Part shown: positions 9,775-18,926 of the stretch, one piece after another | How the letters are laid out: every line of letters begins with the position of its first letter | Position numbering within the stretch: position 1 is the first letter of the stretch | Origin: Micromonospora_J zhanjiangensis | GTDB lineage: Bacteria; Actinomycetota; Actinomycetes; Mycobacteriales; Micromonosporaceae | Length of the DNA stretch: 64,000 bases | Reading direction: 5' to 3' | Assembly: GCF_042650605.1 (NCBI RefSeq) | Contig: NZ_JBHSBN010000018.1 | Coordinates: 62,001 to 126,000, forward strand | The notes under the pieces: generated by a model | What the model was told of the DNA's origin: nothing | Seen by the model: the letters and a program-made list of their open reading frames with translations, nothing else | Database searches by the model: none | Translations under genes and position numbers: made by a program

Positions 9775-11037
9775 TCAGCTCAGGCGTTCGACGATCATGG
9801 CCATGCCCTGGCCGCCGCCGACGCACATGGTCTCCAGTCCGACGGTCTTGTCGTGCCAGTTCAGGGCGTTGAGCAGGGTGCCGGTGATCCGGGCACCGGT
9901 CATGCCGAACGGGTGCCCGACGGCGATCGCGCCGCCCATCACGTTCAGCTTCTCCAGCGGGATGCCCAGTTCCCGGTACGAGGGGATGACCTGGGCGGCG
10001 AACGCCTCGTTGATCTCCACCAGGTCGACGTCGGCGATGGTCATGCCGGCCCGGGCCAGGGCCTGCTTCGACGCCTCGACCGGGCCGAGCCCCATGATCT
10101 CCGGGGAGAGCGCGGTGACGCCGGTGGAGACGATCCGGGCCAGCGGCGTGATGCCCAGGTCGCGGGCCCGTTGCTCGCTCATCACGACCACCGCGGCGGC
10201 GCCGTCGTTCAGCGGGCAGCAGTTGCCGGCGGTGATCCGGCCGTCCGGGCGGAACACCGGCTTCAACCCGGCCACCCCCTCCAGGGTGACCCCGGGACGC
10301 GGACCGTCGTCGGTGTCCACGACCCGACCGTCCGGGGTGGTGACCGGGGTGATCTCGCGGGCCCAGAAGCCGTCGGCGATGGCCTTCTCGGCGAGGTTCT
10401 GGCTCCGTACGCCGAACTCGTCCATGTCGGCGCGGCTGACGTCGTACACCTGGGCCAGGTTTTCGGCGGTCTGGCCCATGGCCAGGTAGATGTCGGGCAG
10501 CCCGCCGTCCCGCCGAGGGTCGGTCCAGGTCGGCGCGCCGCCCCGGGCGCGTTCGGCGGACCGGGTCCGCGCCTCGGCGAACCGCGGGTTCTCCCAGCCG
10601 CCGCCCACCAGCGCCTGGGCCTCCGGCGGGAGGCCGTCGGAGCTGCCCCGGGCGTACCGGGAGACGCACTCGACGCCGGCGGAGACGAAGACGTCGCCCT
10701 CGCCGGCCCGGATGGCGTGCATCGCCATCCGGGTCGTCTGCAGCGACGAGGCGCAGTACCGGGTCAGCGTGGCGCCGGGCAGGCCGTCCTGGCCGAGCAG
10801 GGTGGCGACCACCCGGGCCATGTTGAAGCCCTGTTCACCGCCGGGCAGCCCGCAGCCGAGGTAGAGGTCGTCGATCTCGGCCGGGTCCAGCTGGGGAACC
10901 TTGTCCAGGGCGGCCTGGACGATGGTGGCCGCGAGGTCGTCCGGGCGGAGGTCCCGGAGGGAACCCTTGCCGGCTCGGCCGATGGGGGACCGGGCGGTGG
11001 CGACGATGACGGCGGTGCGGGACGGCTCAGTCGGCAT
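9775..11037 (-). CDS. Acetyl-CoA C-acyltransferase (thiolase)
   Basis: A 420-residue thiolase. It catalyses reversible thiolytic cleavage of 3-ketoacyl-CoA, or condensation of acetyl-CoA, in beta-oxidation. The nucleophile is Cys95 in TRYCASSLQ. The catalytic histidine is His375 in AIAVGHPFGMTGAR, and the second cysteine is Cys405 in MCVGGGQG. The NGF-type loop near the active site is present as NEAFAAQVI. Length and motif order are normal. In M. tuberculosis the corresponding position, as I recall, is fadA3 (Rv1074c), next to an SGNH/GDSL exported protein just as here. Start ATG 11037; 56 bases separate it from the next gene on the same strand. Confidence 0.92.
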   Translation of the reverse strand: MPTEPSRTAVIVATARSPIGRAGKGSLRDLRPDDLAATIVQAALDKVPQLDPAEIDDLYLGCGLPGGEQGFNMARVVATLLGQDGLPGATLTRYCASSLQTTRMAMHAIRAGEGDVFVSAGVECVSRYARGSSDGLPPEAQALVGGGWENPRFAEARTRSAERARGGAPTWTDPRRDGGLPDIYLAMGQTAENLAQVYDVSRADMDEFGVRSQNLAEKAIADGFWAREITPVTTPDGRVVDTDDGPRPGVTLEGVAGLKPVFRPDGRITAGNCCPLNDGAAAVVVMSEQRARDLGITPLARIVSTGVTALSPEIMGLGPVEASKQALARAGMTIADVDLVEINEAFAAQVIPSYRELGIPLEKLNVMGGAIAVGHPFGMTGARITGTLLNALNWHDKTVGLETMCVGGGQGMAMIVERLS

Positions 11038-11093
11038 GAACCAACGTTAACCCGCGAGTAACTTCGGGTGGAAGGCCGGCCGGGCCCGGCCGG

Positions 11094-11936
11094 TCAGCGC
11101 TGGCTGGCCACCGTGGCGGCGTTGACCACCGCCGGGAGCAGGGCGTGCGCCCAGACGCGGTAGCCGTCCGCGGAGGGGTGGTACCCGTCGTAACAGAGCG
11201 TGCCGGCGTCGGCCCGGAACACCGGGCCTGCCTCGGCCCCCAGGTCCACCACGGCGCCGCCGGCCGACAGCACGGCGGCCGTCTGCGCCCGGGCGGTACG
11301 CCGGCCGTACCAGCCGGCGAGCTGGCGCAGCGGCGGCGCGATCGCCCGGACGGCGCCCAGGTCGGGGCAGGTGCCCACGACCACCTCGACCCGGGCCTCG
11401 CGCAACCGGCGGACCGCCATGCCGAGGTGCTCGGCGGCCTCGGCCGGGCGGCGCAGGCCGGTGGCGTCGTTCGCGCCGACCAGGATCACCGCCACGTCCG
11501 GGCGCTCGCCCAGCAGCGCCCGGGCCACCTGAGTCGCCAGATCGGTCGATCGGGAACCGGCCACCCCGACGCTGGAGAGCCGGACCTGGCGCTCGGTGCC
11601 GCCCGGTCGGCCGCCCTCGGCCAGCAGCCGGGCGAGCTGCCCGCCGATGGTGTCGTCGACCCGGTCGACCCCCACCCCCAGCGCCGCCGAGTCGCCGAGC
11701 AGCACCAGGCGCAGCGGTGGGGCGCCGGGCCGACCGACCGTGGACCGCAGGGCCAGGCCGAACTCGGGCTGGGCGTACCGGCGGCTGCGGGCCAGGAGCG
11801 CCTCGCCGGCCAGCACCGCCGCGCCGCCGACCGTGCCGGCGAGCAGGGCCAGCACGGTCGCCCGGCCGGCCTTGCCGGCCAGGCCGGCACCGCCGCCCGG
11901 GCCGGTGTCGCCGGGCCTTCGACTGCTCTCGGTCAT
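11094..11936 (-). CDS. SGNH/GDSL hydrolase (downstream paralogue)
   Basis: A 280-residue secreted or membrane-anchored hydrolase. After a hydrophobic segment (about residues 20-44) the SGNH blocks are visible: block I VLLGDSAALGVGVD with the catalytic serine, block III VGANDATGL with the oxyanion asparagine, and block V DGYHPSADGY with the catalytic Asp-His pair. The substrate (an ester of lipid or carbohydrate) cannot be read. Its start at ATG 11936 overlaps the stop of the upstream paralogue (11933), so the two are coupled. They share the DSxA(A/G)xGV and CPDLGA(V/I) motifs and probably arose by tandem duplication. Confidence 0.88.
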   Translation of the reverse strand: MTESSRRPGDTGPGGGAGLAGKAGRATVLALLAGTVGGAAVLAGEALLARSRRYAQPEFGLALRSTVGRPGAPPLRLVLLGDSAALGVGVDRVDDTIGGQLARLLAEGGRPGGTERQVRLSSVGVAGSRSTDLATQVARALLGERPDVAVILVGANDATGLRRPAEAAEHLGMAVRRLREARVEVVVGTCPDLGAVRAIAPPLRQLAGWYGRRTARAQTAAVLSAGGAVVDLGAEAGPVFRADAGTLCYDGYHPSADGYRVWAHALLPAVVNAATVASQR

Positions 11937-12997
11937 GCCGGTTCCTCCACCGTCGACGTGCTCGGGCGGCCGGGGGCCGCCGGATCCGGTTCGTCACCGC
12001 GCGGCTGGCCGAACCAGGGCCGGCGGTGCCGCAACTGCGCCCACCGGCCGGCCGGGCCCCGGTCCCGGCCGGCGACCTGGGCCGCCCGGACCTCCGTGCC
12101 GGCCCGCCGGGCCGCCGCCTGCGCGGCCTCCGCCAGCGGTACGCCGTGCCCCTCGGCCAGGCTGACCCGCCGTTCGCCGGCCGAGGCCAACGCGGAGAGC
12201 GTGGTGGGCAGTAGGGCCGCCGCGGCGATGGCATACCCCTCCGCGGACGGGTGGAACCGGTCCCAGGCGAACATCCGGGTCGGCTCGGCGGCGAACCGTG
12301 GCCCGATGAGATCACCGAGCGACACCGTCCAGCCGCCCGCCTCGACCACGGCCATCGTCTGCGCGGCCGCGAGCTGCCGGCTCCACCGCCGGGCCAACCA
12401 GCGCAACGGGGGCTTGATCGGCTGGATCGCGCCGAGGTCCGGACAGGTCCCCACCACCACCTCGGCGCCGGCCGCGCGCAGCGTACGGACCGCGTCGACC
12501 AGGTAGCGCACGGCCACCGCCAGCGGCGTGCGGTTGGTGACGTCGTTGCCGCCGATCAGGATCACCGCGAGGTCCGGCTCGTGCTCGAGCGCGGCCTCGA
12601 CCTGGGGACGCAGACCCGCCGACAGGCAGCCCACCACGGCCAGCCGGTGCAGGCGTACCGGTCGGCGCAGCCGTCGGGAGATGCCGGTGGCCAGCAGCGC
12701 TCCCGGGGTCTCCCGCGGCCGGTGCACGCCGTAGCCGGCGGCCGACGAGTCGCCCAGCACGACCAGACACAGCGGCGGGCCGGGAAACTTGGCCCCGTAG
12801 AGTCCGTCGCCGCGCGGCGGCGGGGCCTCGGCCAGCGGGATGACCCGGCGGGCCTGCCGGGCCTGCCCGATCAGCACTCCCGTCGCGGTCAGTGCGGTCA
12901 CCGCCGTGACGCCCGCGCCCAGGGCCGTGATCTTGGCGACCCGTCGCGCGGCGCCCCACGTGCCGGAGGTCCGCACCGTTGACGCGGCCTGACCCAT
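11933..12997 (-). CDS. SGNH/GDSL hydrolase (upstream paralogue)
   Basis: A hydrolase of about 354 residues. I start it at ATG 12997, which has a GGGGGG seven bases upstream; an ATG at 13036 would add 13 residues but lacks a binding site. A hydrophobic segment near residues 19-40 suggests membrane anchoring or export. SGNH motifs are VVLGDSSAAGYGVH (nucleophile serine), IGGNDVTNRT (Asn) and DRFHPSAEGY (Asp-His). A basic C-terminal extension of about 80 residues (from AEGHGVPLAEAAQ), ending in a proline-rich tail, is not shared with the downstream copy. It is coupled to that copy by a four-base overlap. Confidence 0.88.
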   Translation of the reverse strand: MGQAASTVRTSGTWGAARRVAKITALGAGVTAVTALTATGVLIGQARQARRVIPLAEAPPPRGDGLYGAKFPGPPLCLVVLGDSSAAGYGVHRPRETPGALLATGISRRLRRPVRLHRLAVVGCLSAGLRPQVEAALEHEPDLAVILIGGNDVTNRTPLAVAVRYLVDAVRTLRAAGAEVVVGTCPDLGAIQPIKPPLRWLARRWSRQLAAAQTMAVVEAGGWTVSLGDLIGPRFAAEPTRMFAWDRFHPSAEGYAIAAAALLPTTLSALASAGERRVSLAEGHGVPLAEAAQAAARRAGTEVRAAQVAGRDRGPAGRWAQLRHRRPWFGQPRGDEPDPAAPGRPSTSTVEEPA

Positions 12998-13242
12998 CTC
13001 TGCGCCCCCCGCCCATCGATATTCGTCCTGCAACATTCGAGGCTATCTCGGCGGTGTGACGTCGCGCTGTCGGCAGCCCGCCATCCCCGATGACCGGGCG
13101 GTGTCTCGGCGGGGCCGGAACTGGGTACGTTCCCGGCACGGAGCCATCGACGCCGGCGGAAGTCGGCCCGCGCGGTGCGGACGACGGTCGGCCGGCAGTT
13201 GCGCGGGCGTGTGCATCATTGGCGGGACGAGGGAGGCAGGAC

Positions 13243-13599
13243 ATGGCCAGGACACTCAAACGGACCGCGGCCTTCACGGCGCTCGCCCGGGCGTTGACCT
13301 CCGGTGCCCGGGGCGGACCGTCGCTGAGCACCCGACTCGCGGCGCTGCCCCGGATGATCAGGGCGACCAGCCGCGGCGAGTACGACGGCGGGATGCGGCT
13401 CGCCCTGATGGCCGCGGCGACCGCCTACGTGGTGTCACCGATCGACTTCGTGCCCGAGATGTTCCTGGCCATCTTCGGCCTGGCCGACGACGCGCTCATG
13501 ATCACCTGGCTGGCCGGCGCGGTGCTCGCCGAGACCGGTCGCTTCCTGGAGTGGGAGGCCGCCCGGCATCGGGTGGTCCCGGGCCACGCGGTGCGCTGA
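13243..13599 (+). CDS. YkvA-like DUF1232 protein
   Basis: A 118-residue protein with start ATG 13243, chosen because GGGAGG (13231-13236) lies six bases upstream; longer in-frame starts lack a binding site. The DUF1232 core is YVVSPIDFVPEMFLAIFGLADDALM followed by a hydrophobic WLAGAVLAETGRFL. DUF1232 proteins are small membrane-associated proteins of unknown function. It is transcribed divergently from the SGNH genes and is followed 78 bases later by cystathionine beta-synthase, at the place where M. tuberculosis has unrelated genes next to cbs. Confidence 0.85.
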   Translation: MARTLKRTAAFTALARALTSGARGGPSLSTRLAALPRMIRATSRGEYDGGMRLALMAAATAYVVSPIDFVPEMFLAIFGLADDALMITWLAGAVLAETGRFLEWEAARHRVVPGHAVR

Positions 13600-13677
13600 G
13601 GCACGTAGGCTGGCCCGGACAACCAAAAACGAAGGCCCGGGCCGCCTGCCGCGGACGCCGAGAAGGGGCACAACGAG

Positions 13678-15048
<1,371 letters not shown>

Positions 15049-15071
15049 CCCCCACCCCCACCCCCCACAGC

Positions 15072-15132
15072 GTCGATCATGAAGTTGTTGTCGTCCGGCC
15101 CGGCGTGTCGCGACAACAACTTCATGATCGAC
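15072..15132. repeat. 22-bp-arm inverted repeat between convergent genes
   Basis: A perfect inverted repeat: the left arm 15072-15093 begins GTCGATCATGAAGTTG, the right arm is 15111-15132, and the loop is 17 bases. It sits between the ends of cbs and the GNAT gene. A second, imperfect copy of the same core (GATCATGA-GTT) lies between genes at 43958-44013. It could act as a bidirectional terminator or be a dispersed REP-like element; the long A/T-containing stem stands out against the GC-rich background. Confidence 0.8.
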
Positions 15133-15158
15133 CCCGTAGGCCCGGGGGTGGGTGGGGG

Positions 15159-15671
15159 TTAGGGGAGGGGGCGGGTGTAGCGGATCTGGGGGGTCAGGGC
15201 GGGGCCGATGTGGTCGGTGCGGGTGGTGGCGGTGGGGGACCAGCCGCCCCGCTCGTAGAACCGGCGGGCGTGCGCGTTGTCGGTGAGCACCCACAGGGCG
15301 GCCCGGTGGAAGCCCTGGTCGTGCAGGGTGGCCAGCGCGTCGATCATGAGCGCGCGGCCCACGCCCCGGCCCTGCTGATCCGGGTCGAGATGGATCGCGT
15401 ACAGCATCCCGGTCCCGGGCTCGCCGTCGGAGTCCGGGCCGACGTAGCTGAACCCGACCAGCTCGTCGTCGTGTTCGGCCACCGTCATCAGGTGGGTGTC
15501 CCGCTCGTACGGCCAGCGCTCGCTCCACCAGCGGCCGAGCATGGCACCCGACTGGGCGGTCAGCGCGTCGTCCGGCACCAACCCCTGGTAGGCGGCGGTT
15601 CGGGACCGGTGGTGCAACTCTCCGACGTCCATCAGGTCGTCGGCGGTGGCGGGCCGCAACGTGAGGAGCAT
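15159..15671 (-). CDS. GNAT family N-acetyltransferase
   Basis: A 170-residue acetyltransferase of the GCN5 superfamily. The acetyl-CoA binding signature is seen as LDPDQQGRGVGRALM (the Q/RxxGxG/A loop), preceded by the strand LYAIH and followed by the typical ALWVLTDNAHARRFYERGGW helix-strand end of the fold. The N-terminus (LRPATADDLMDVGELHHRS) is also typical. The acetylated substrate cannot be inferred; many such genes stand alone, as this one does. Start ATG 15671. It converges with cbs across the long inverted repeat. Confidence 0.9.
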   Translation of the reverse strand: MLLTLRPATADDLMDVGELHHRSRTAAYQGLVPDDALTAQSGAMLGRWWSERWPYERDTHLMTVAEHDDELVGFSYVGPDSDGEPGTGMLYAIHLDPDQQGRGVGRALMIDALATLHDQGFHRAALWVLTDNAHARRFYERGGWSPTATTRTDHIGPALTPQIRYTRPLP

Positions 15672-15790
15672 CCGCCGAGCCTAGTGACCGGGATCCACCC
15701 GGCCGGGCGGGAGGGTCGACCGGAGACCGGCCCGGCCCGGACCCGGCCGCCGGGCCGCTGGTCAGCCGGACCCGATCGCCGGGCCGCTGG

Positions 15791-16732
15791 TCAGCCGGGC
15801 TGGCGGCGCGGGACCGGCACCCGGGTCAACTCCTCGGCGATCACCAGGTCACCGGTGAAGTGTTCGGCCGCCTCGGCCGCGTACCGCTGCGCCGACGACG
15901 GCCCGATGGACGAGCTGTCGTACCGCTGGGAGAAATGGGTCAGCACCAGCGTGCGTACCCCGGACTCGGTGGCCACCCGGGCGGCCTGGGCCGCGGTCAG
16001 GTGGCCGACCTGGGCGGCCAGCGCGGCGTCCTCGGCCAGGAAGGTCGACTCGATGACCAGCAGGTCGGCGCGGTCGGCGAGCGCGTAGACCGCGTCGCAC
16101 AGGCCGGTGTCCATCACGAACGCGAACCGCTGCCCGGGGCGCGGCTCGCTGACCTGGTCGAGGGTCACCCGGCGCCCGTCGAGGTCCAGGTGGCCGGCCC
16201 GGATCAGCTCACCGACGGCCGGCCCGCCGATCCCGTACGCCCGCAGCCGCTCCGGCAGCATCCGCCGGTCGTCCGGCTCGACCAGCCGGTAGCCGTACGT
16301 CTCGATCGGGTGCCGCAGCCGGCGGGCGGTGAGCGTCCCGGCGTCGGTGGCGAAGGTCTGACCGTCGGCGGTGACCGGTCGCTCGCGGATCTCCGCGGTC
16401 TCGTGGAACGAGCTGGCGTGCCGGAGCCGGGCGAAGTAGTCGGCGCCGCCGGCCGGGAAGTGGGCGTCCACCGGGCGGTCGACGCGGTCCAGGGAGAGCC
16501 GCTGGATCACCCCGGGCAGGCCGAGGCAGTGGTCGCCGTGGAAGTGGGTGACGCAGATCCGGGTCAGATCACCGGCCGCGACGCCGGCCAGCAGGAGTTG
16601 CCGCTGGGTGCCCTCGCCCGGGTCGAACAGCAGCGCCTCGCGGTCCCAGCGCAACAGGTAGCCGTTGTGCTGCCGGCGCCGGGTGGGAACCTGGCTCGCC
16701 GTGCCGAGCACCACCAGTTCGCGAACGGACAC
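15791..16732 (-). CDS. rnz: Ribonuclease Z
   Basis: A 313-residue metallo-beta-lactamase-fold endonuclease that trims tRNA 3' ends before CCA addition. The zinc motif HFHGDHCLGLPG is intact. Other ligands are visible in VMDTGLCDAVYALADRADLLVIESTF and LVLTHFSQRY, and FDPGEGTQRQLLLAG carries the family's early motif. GTG 16732 was chosen over upstream ATG 16756 because GGAGGG sits five bases before it, and the product then starts SVRELVVLGTASQVPT, as in other actinobacterial RNase Z. Upstream lies an 11-bp-arm inverted repeat that could fold in the 5' leader. Confidence 0.93.
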   Translation of the reverse strand: MSVRELVVLGTASQVPTRRRQHNGYLLRWDREALLFDPGEGTQRQLLLAGVAAGDLTRICVTHFHGDHCLGLPGVIQRLSLDRVDRPVDAHFPAGGADYFARLRHASSFHETAEIRERPVTADGQTFATDAGTLTARRLRHPIETYGYRLVEPDDRRMLPERLRAYGIGGPAVGELIRAGHLDLDGRRVTLDQVSEPRPGQRFAFVMDTGLCDAVYALADRADLLVIESTFLAEDAALAAQVGHLTAAQAARVATESGVRTLVLTHFSQRYDSSSIGPSSAQRYAAEAAEHFTGDLVIAEELTRVPVPRRQPG

Positions 16733-16761
16733 GCCGGCCCTCCGGGATCTGATCATGAAGC

Positions 16762-16821
16762 GACCCCCGGGGTTTCCGCGCGTACGCGGACCGGCTGGAC
16801 TGGGCCGGCGCCCCGGGGGTC
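16762..16821 (-). promoter_or_regulatory. Inverted repeat in the RNase Z 5' region
   Basis: Arms GACCCCCGGGG (16762-16772) and its exact complement (16811-16821) surround 38 bases and lie 30 bases upstream of the rnz start. Further upstream (about 16877 reading leftward on the minus strand) is a TTGACA. If transcription starts downstream of that box, this structure would be in the leader. No known riboswitch is recognised. The rest of 16822-17003 shows no gene. Confidence 0.4.
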
Positions 16822-17003
16822 GGGTGGCTGTCGTGGTTTCGCCGCACCGCTGCCACACGGTCTCGACGAACGGAACTGTCAAGGACAGCGGCTAGCGGAC
16901 AGCCACCTCACGAGTCCGATTGCTACACAAAGTCTGGACCACCTCCCTTCCCGTGTACGGCCAACATAGCCACTTCCCGCCCGCACCGGCAACGCTTTTT
17001 AGA

Positions 17004-17537
17004 TCACTCGCCGTCGGTCGACAGGGGCTTGGTCAGGTGGGCGGTCCAGAGATCAACAGCCTGCTGGAGATCCAAGGCGGCCACCTGCGCCCGTGACATG
17101 CCGACGGTGTGTATGAGTCGATCTGCCAACCAGTCGGGGACGACTTCCCGCTTCGGCGACGGATCGACCTCGAAGTCGCCGGCTACCCGGCCCAGCCGCT
17201 CGATGAGCTCGACGAGCGGGATGAAGCCAGGTTGGGTCGCGGCAGCGGCGCGAACGCGCATGCTCGCCTCGCGATAGACCTCCGCGTCCGCGCGTGCCCC
17301 GATCGCCCATACCTCGCAGATCTCGACGACCTTGTCGGCGGTGACCCGGTACACCACCCGCCAGGTGTTGCGGCCGACCACCAGCTTGCGGTATCCGGTC
17401 AAGTCACCACCGAGTGGATGTCCCGCTTCCGCGTCCTCGGTCAGTAACTTGATCTTCTTGAGCACCTTCGGTGCGGCTGCCGGGCCGATGCGGCGCAAAT
17501 CGTCGATGGCCGCGTCGGTGAAGACGATCTCCGCCAT
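17004..17537 (-). CDS. RelE/ParE-superfamily toxin with C-terminal extension
   Basis: A 177-residue protein. The first 85 or so residues form a RelE/ParE-like toxin domain: MAEIVFTDAAIDDLRRIGP, GHPLGGDLTGYRKLVVGRNTWRVVYRV and IWAIGAR-type end strand (EVWAIGARADAEVYREA). A further 85 residues of no recognised family make it about twice the usual length. The start ATG 17537 shares one base with the antitoxin stop (TGATG). A TTA leucine codon occurs at 17447-17445, in KIKLL. It would cleave mRNA or poison gyrase if typical of its family; which one is not clear. It is the last cassette of the array downstream of msrA. Confidence 0.8.
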   Translation of the reverse strand: MAEIVFTDAAIDDLRRIGPAAAPKVLKKIKLLTEDAEAGHPLGGDLTGYRKLVVGRNTWRVVYRVTADKVVEICEVWAIGARADAEVYREASMRVRAAAATQPGFIPLVELIERLGRVAGDFEVDPSPKREVVPDWLADRLIHTVGMSRAQVAALDLQQAVDLWTAHLTKPLSTDGE

Positions 17538-17848
17538 CAGTCGTCGTCGTCCGGCAGGGCGTCCAGGGTGTCCCGGGTGTGGCCGAACGCGCTCAGCACG
17601 TCGTCCAGAGACGTGCGGTTACCCCCATCGGTTGCTGACCGGGCCAGCACCAGGGCGAGATCGCGCAGGTCGGCGAGGGTCTGTTCCATCTCGGTGAGAC
17701 GTTGGATGTTCACTACCGCCGCGACCGGCCGCTGCCTGCGAGTGACGATGATGTCGGAGCCGTGTTCCGCGTCGGCCACCAGGCCCGCCACACCTCGCTG
17801 GGCGGCTTCGGTGACCGTCACCTCGCGGGGATCGTGCAGAATCGCCAT
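17537..17848 (-). CDS. Phd/YefM-type antitoxin
   Basis: A 103-residue antitoxin. EVTVTEAAQRGVAGLVADAE and DIIVTRRQRPVAAVVNIQRL match the Phd/YefM N-terminal DNA-binding fold. The C-terminus (SAFGHTRDTLDALPDDDD) is acidic and probably binds the toxin. ATG 17848 was chosen because a TATACA (minus strand, 17862-17857) lies eight bases upstream, so the transcript would start at or beside the ATG. A longer frame would run into a decayed msrA fragment and is rejected. It ends in a TGATG overlap with its toxin. Antitoxins of this type normally repress their own promoter. Confidence 0.85.
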   Translation of the reverse strand: MAILHDPREVTVTEAAQRGVAGLVADAEHGSDIIVTRRQRPVAAVVNIQRLTEMEQTLADLRDLALVLARSATDGGNRTSLDDVLSAFGHTRDTLDALPDDDD

Positions 17849-17930
17849 GGCCCAACTGTATAGGAAAATGGACAGATTGGTGCCGCCCTGCCGCGGATCG
17901 CTGACCGCGCCGTTCGGTCGACCTCCGCTT

Positions 17931-18030
17931 CTCTTGGCGACGCCGACCGGGCAGGTCATGCCGTTCGGGCCGTGGTTGCAATAGCCACTCGGATTTTTGG
18001 ATCCTGGCGAACGGTGAGGTATTTCTGGGC
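17931..18030 (-). repeat. Decayed copy of the msrA 3' end (copy A)
   Basis: On the minus strand this stretch reads KNPSGYC followed by NHGPNGMTCPVGVAK, against KNPGGYC plus the same run at the C-terminus of the intact MsrA (19304-19963). By eye it is about 84% identical in DNA over 67 bases. No stop or full gene is attached. Similarity to copy B (18529-18630) is higher and continues about 30 bases beyond the part shared with the intact gene. Both copies also keep remnants of the QYL segment in a shifted frame. It separates the toxin-antitoxin pair at 17004-17848 from the small gene at 18080. Confidence 0.85.
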
Positions 18031-18079
18031 GCCGTACCGGCCGGACAGCCGCCCGCGAGTCAAAGCGTGCCGCTTCGAT

Positions 18080-18415
18080 TCACGGAAGGTCGAGCCAGGC
18101 CAGAGCCCGCAGCAAACCCACAGCATGTTCAAGGTCGTGCCACGGCGACACGACGCGGCCGTCGGCTCTCAGGCTGCGCACCGTCTGGTCGACCGACTCG
18201 ACATCGTCGGAGAGTTGCCCGACCCCGAGCCCGACTGGCGTGCCGGCGGCATCCGAACCGAAGTCGAAGGCGTCCTGCAGCTCCACGAGCCAGTAATTGT
18301 CGCGATCGACCGCCACCAGCGGTCCGTGCTCTGCCTCTATCTGACCGAGCAGGCCGCTGACCGCCTCTCGCAGCTGGCGTACGTCAACGCTCAACCCTCC
18401 AACACCGGAAGCCAC
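18080..18415 (-). CDS. Hypothetical small protein between msrA 3'-end copies
   Basis: A 111-residue acidic protein of unknown family. It contains VDVRQLREAVSGLLGQIEAEHGPLVAVDRDNYWLVELQDAFDF and a hydrophobic C-terminus LLRALAWLDLP; no signal peptide or membrane span is seen. The GTG 18415 start lacks a binding site but has CATACT (minus strand, 18428-18423) seven bases upstream, the same leaderless arrangement as the two antitoxin genes beside it. It occupies the middle cassette between two decayed msrA ends, so it may be an orphan member of the same class of mobile stabilisation cassettes; this is inference only. Confidence 0.55.
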   Translation of the reverse strand: MASGVGGLSVDVRQLREAVSGLLGQIEAEHGPLVAVDRDNYWLVELQDAFDFGSDAAGTPVGLGVGQLSDDVESVDQTVRSLRADGRVVSPWHDLEHAVGLLRALAWLDLP

Positions 18416-18528
18416 GTCGGCGAGTATGCCAGCGGTCGTCAGCGAAGATCGTCCGATCGGAGCCCGGCGTATGGCACCGAGTCCGTCGGACGATCTTGCC
18501 GTCGTCAGCGGTCAGCGGTCGGTGGCGA

Positions 18529-18630
18529 CCTTGGCGACGCCCACCGGGCAGGTCATGCCGTTCGGGCCGTGGGTGCAGTAGCCATCCGGATTTTTGAACC
18601 CTGGCGAACAGTGATGTACTGATTCGCGCC
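18529..18630 (-). repeat. Decayed copy of the msrA 3' end (copy B)
   Basis: Minus-strand reading gives KNPDGYC then THGPNGMTCPVGVAK and ends VATDR-stop, matching the MsrA C-terminus with two substitutions in 22 residues. It is about 92% identical to copy A over 66 bases by eye and shares with it a flank (CCTGGCGAAC and following) that the resident msrA does not have. Its right end lies directly against the stop of the RelE-like toxin gene (18636). Confidence 0.85.
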
Positions 18631-18635
18631 CTTGA

Positions 18636-18926
18636 TCAGCGCGACCGGTAGGCGTCGACGCGGTGTTCGATTGCCGTCACGGTCACGACGCGGTCGTCTT
18701 CGTCGATCTGGTAGAGGACGCGGTATGTGCCCCGTCTGGCCGACCAGGTCCCCTCGAACGGCGGCAGAAGCAGTCGTTTGCCGACGCGATGCGGGTTGTC
18801 GAGGAGAGCGGTGGTGACGAACTCGTAGACGGCTGCGGCGATCTTTTCTGGCAGCCGTCCGGCCAAGGCGCGTGCGGCCGGGCCGGCGACCTGAAGTCGG
18901 TAGCGGTCGGGGGCTGGGCCAGTCAC
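18636..18926 (-). CDS. RelE-family toxin
   Basis: A 96-residue protein of normal RelE length. The order YRLQVAGPAARALAGRLPEKIAAAVYEFV, then NPHRVGKRLLLPPFEGTWSARRGTYRVLYQID and VVTVTAIEHRVDAYRSR, is that of RelE/ParE toxins. The basic RRGTYRVLY and terminal HR-x-YR elements correspond to the catalytic face. Such toxins cleave ribosome-bound mRNA. Its start overlaps the antitoxin stop (18923-18926). Together they form the cassette nearest the intact msrA. Confidence 0.9.
   Translation of the reverse strand: MTGPAPDRYRLQVAGPAARALAGRLPEKIAAAVYEFVTTALLDNPHRVGKRLLLPPFEGTWSARRGTYRVLYQIDEDDRVVTVTAIEHRVDAYRSR

Noticed and set aside
13090..13242. N-terminal extension of the DUF1232 protein
   Set aside because: The strong GGGAGG immediately before ATG 13243 and the low-complexity extension favour the shorter form.
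15049..15158. Possible CRISPR-like repeat between cbs and the GNAT gene
   Set aside because: It is a single inverted repeat with one loop, not spaced direct repeats; no CRISPR array is seen anywhere in the window.
17849..17959. Longer antitoxin reading frame starting at 17959
   Set aside because: The added residues begin MTCPVGVAKRSGG, which is the decayed msrA fragment, and a -10 box lies between it and ATG 17848.
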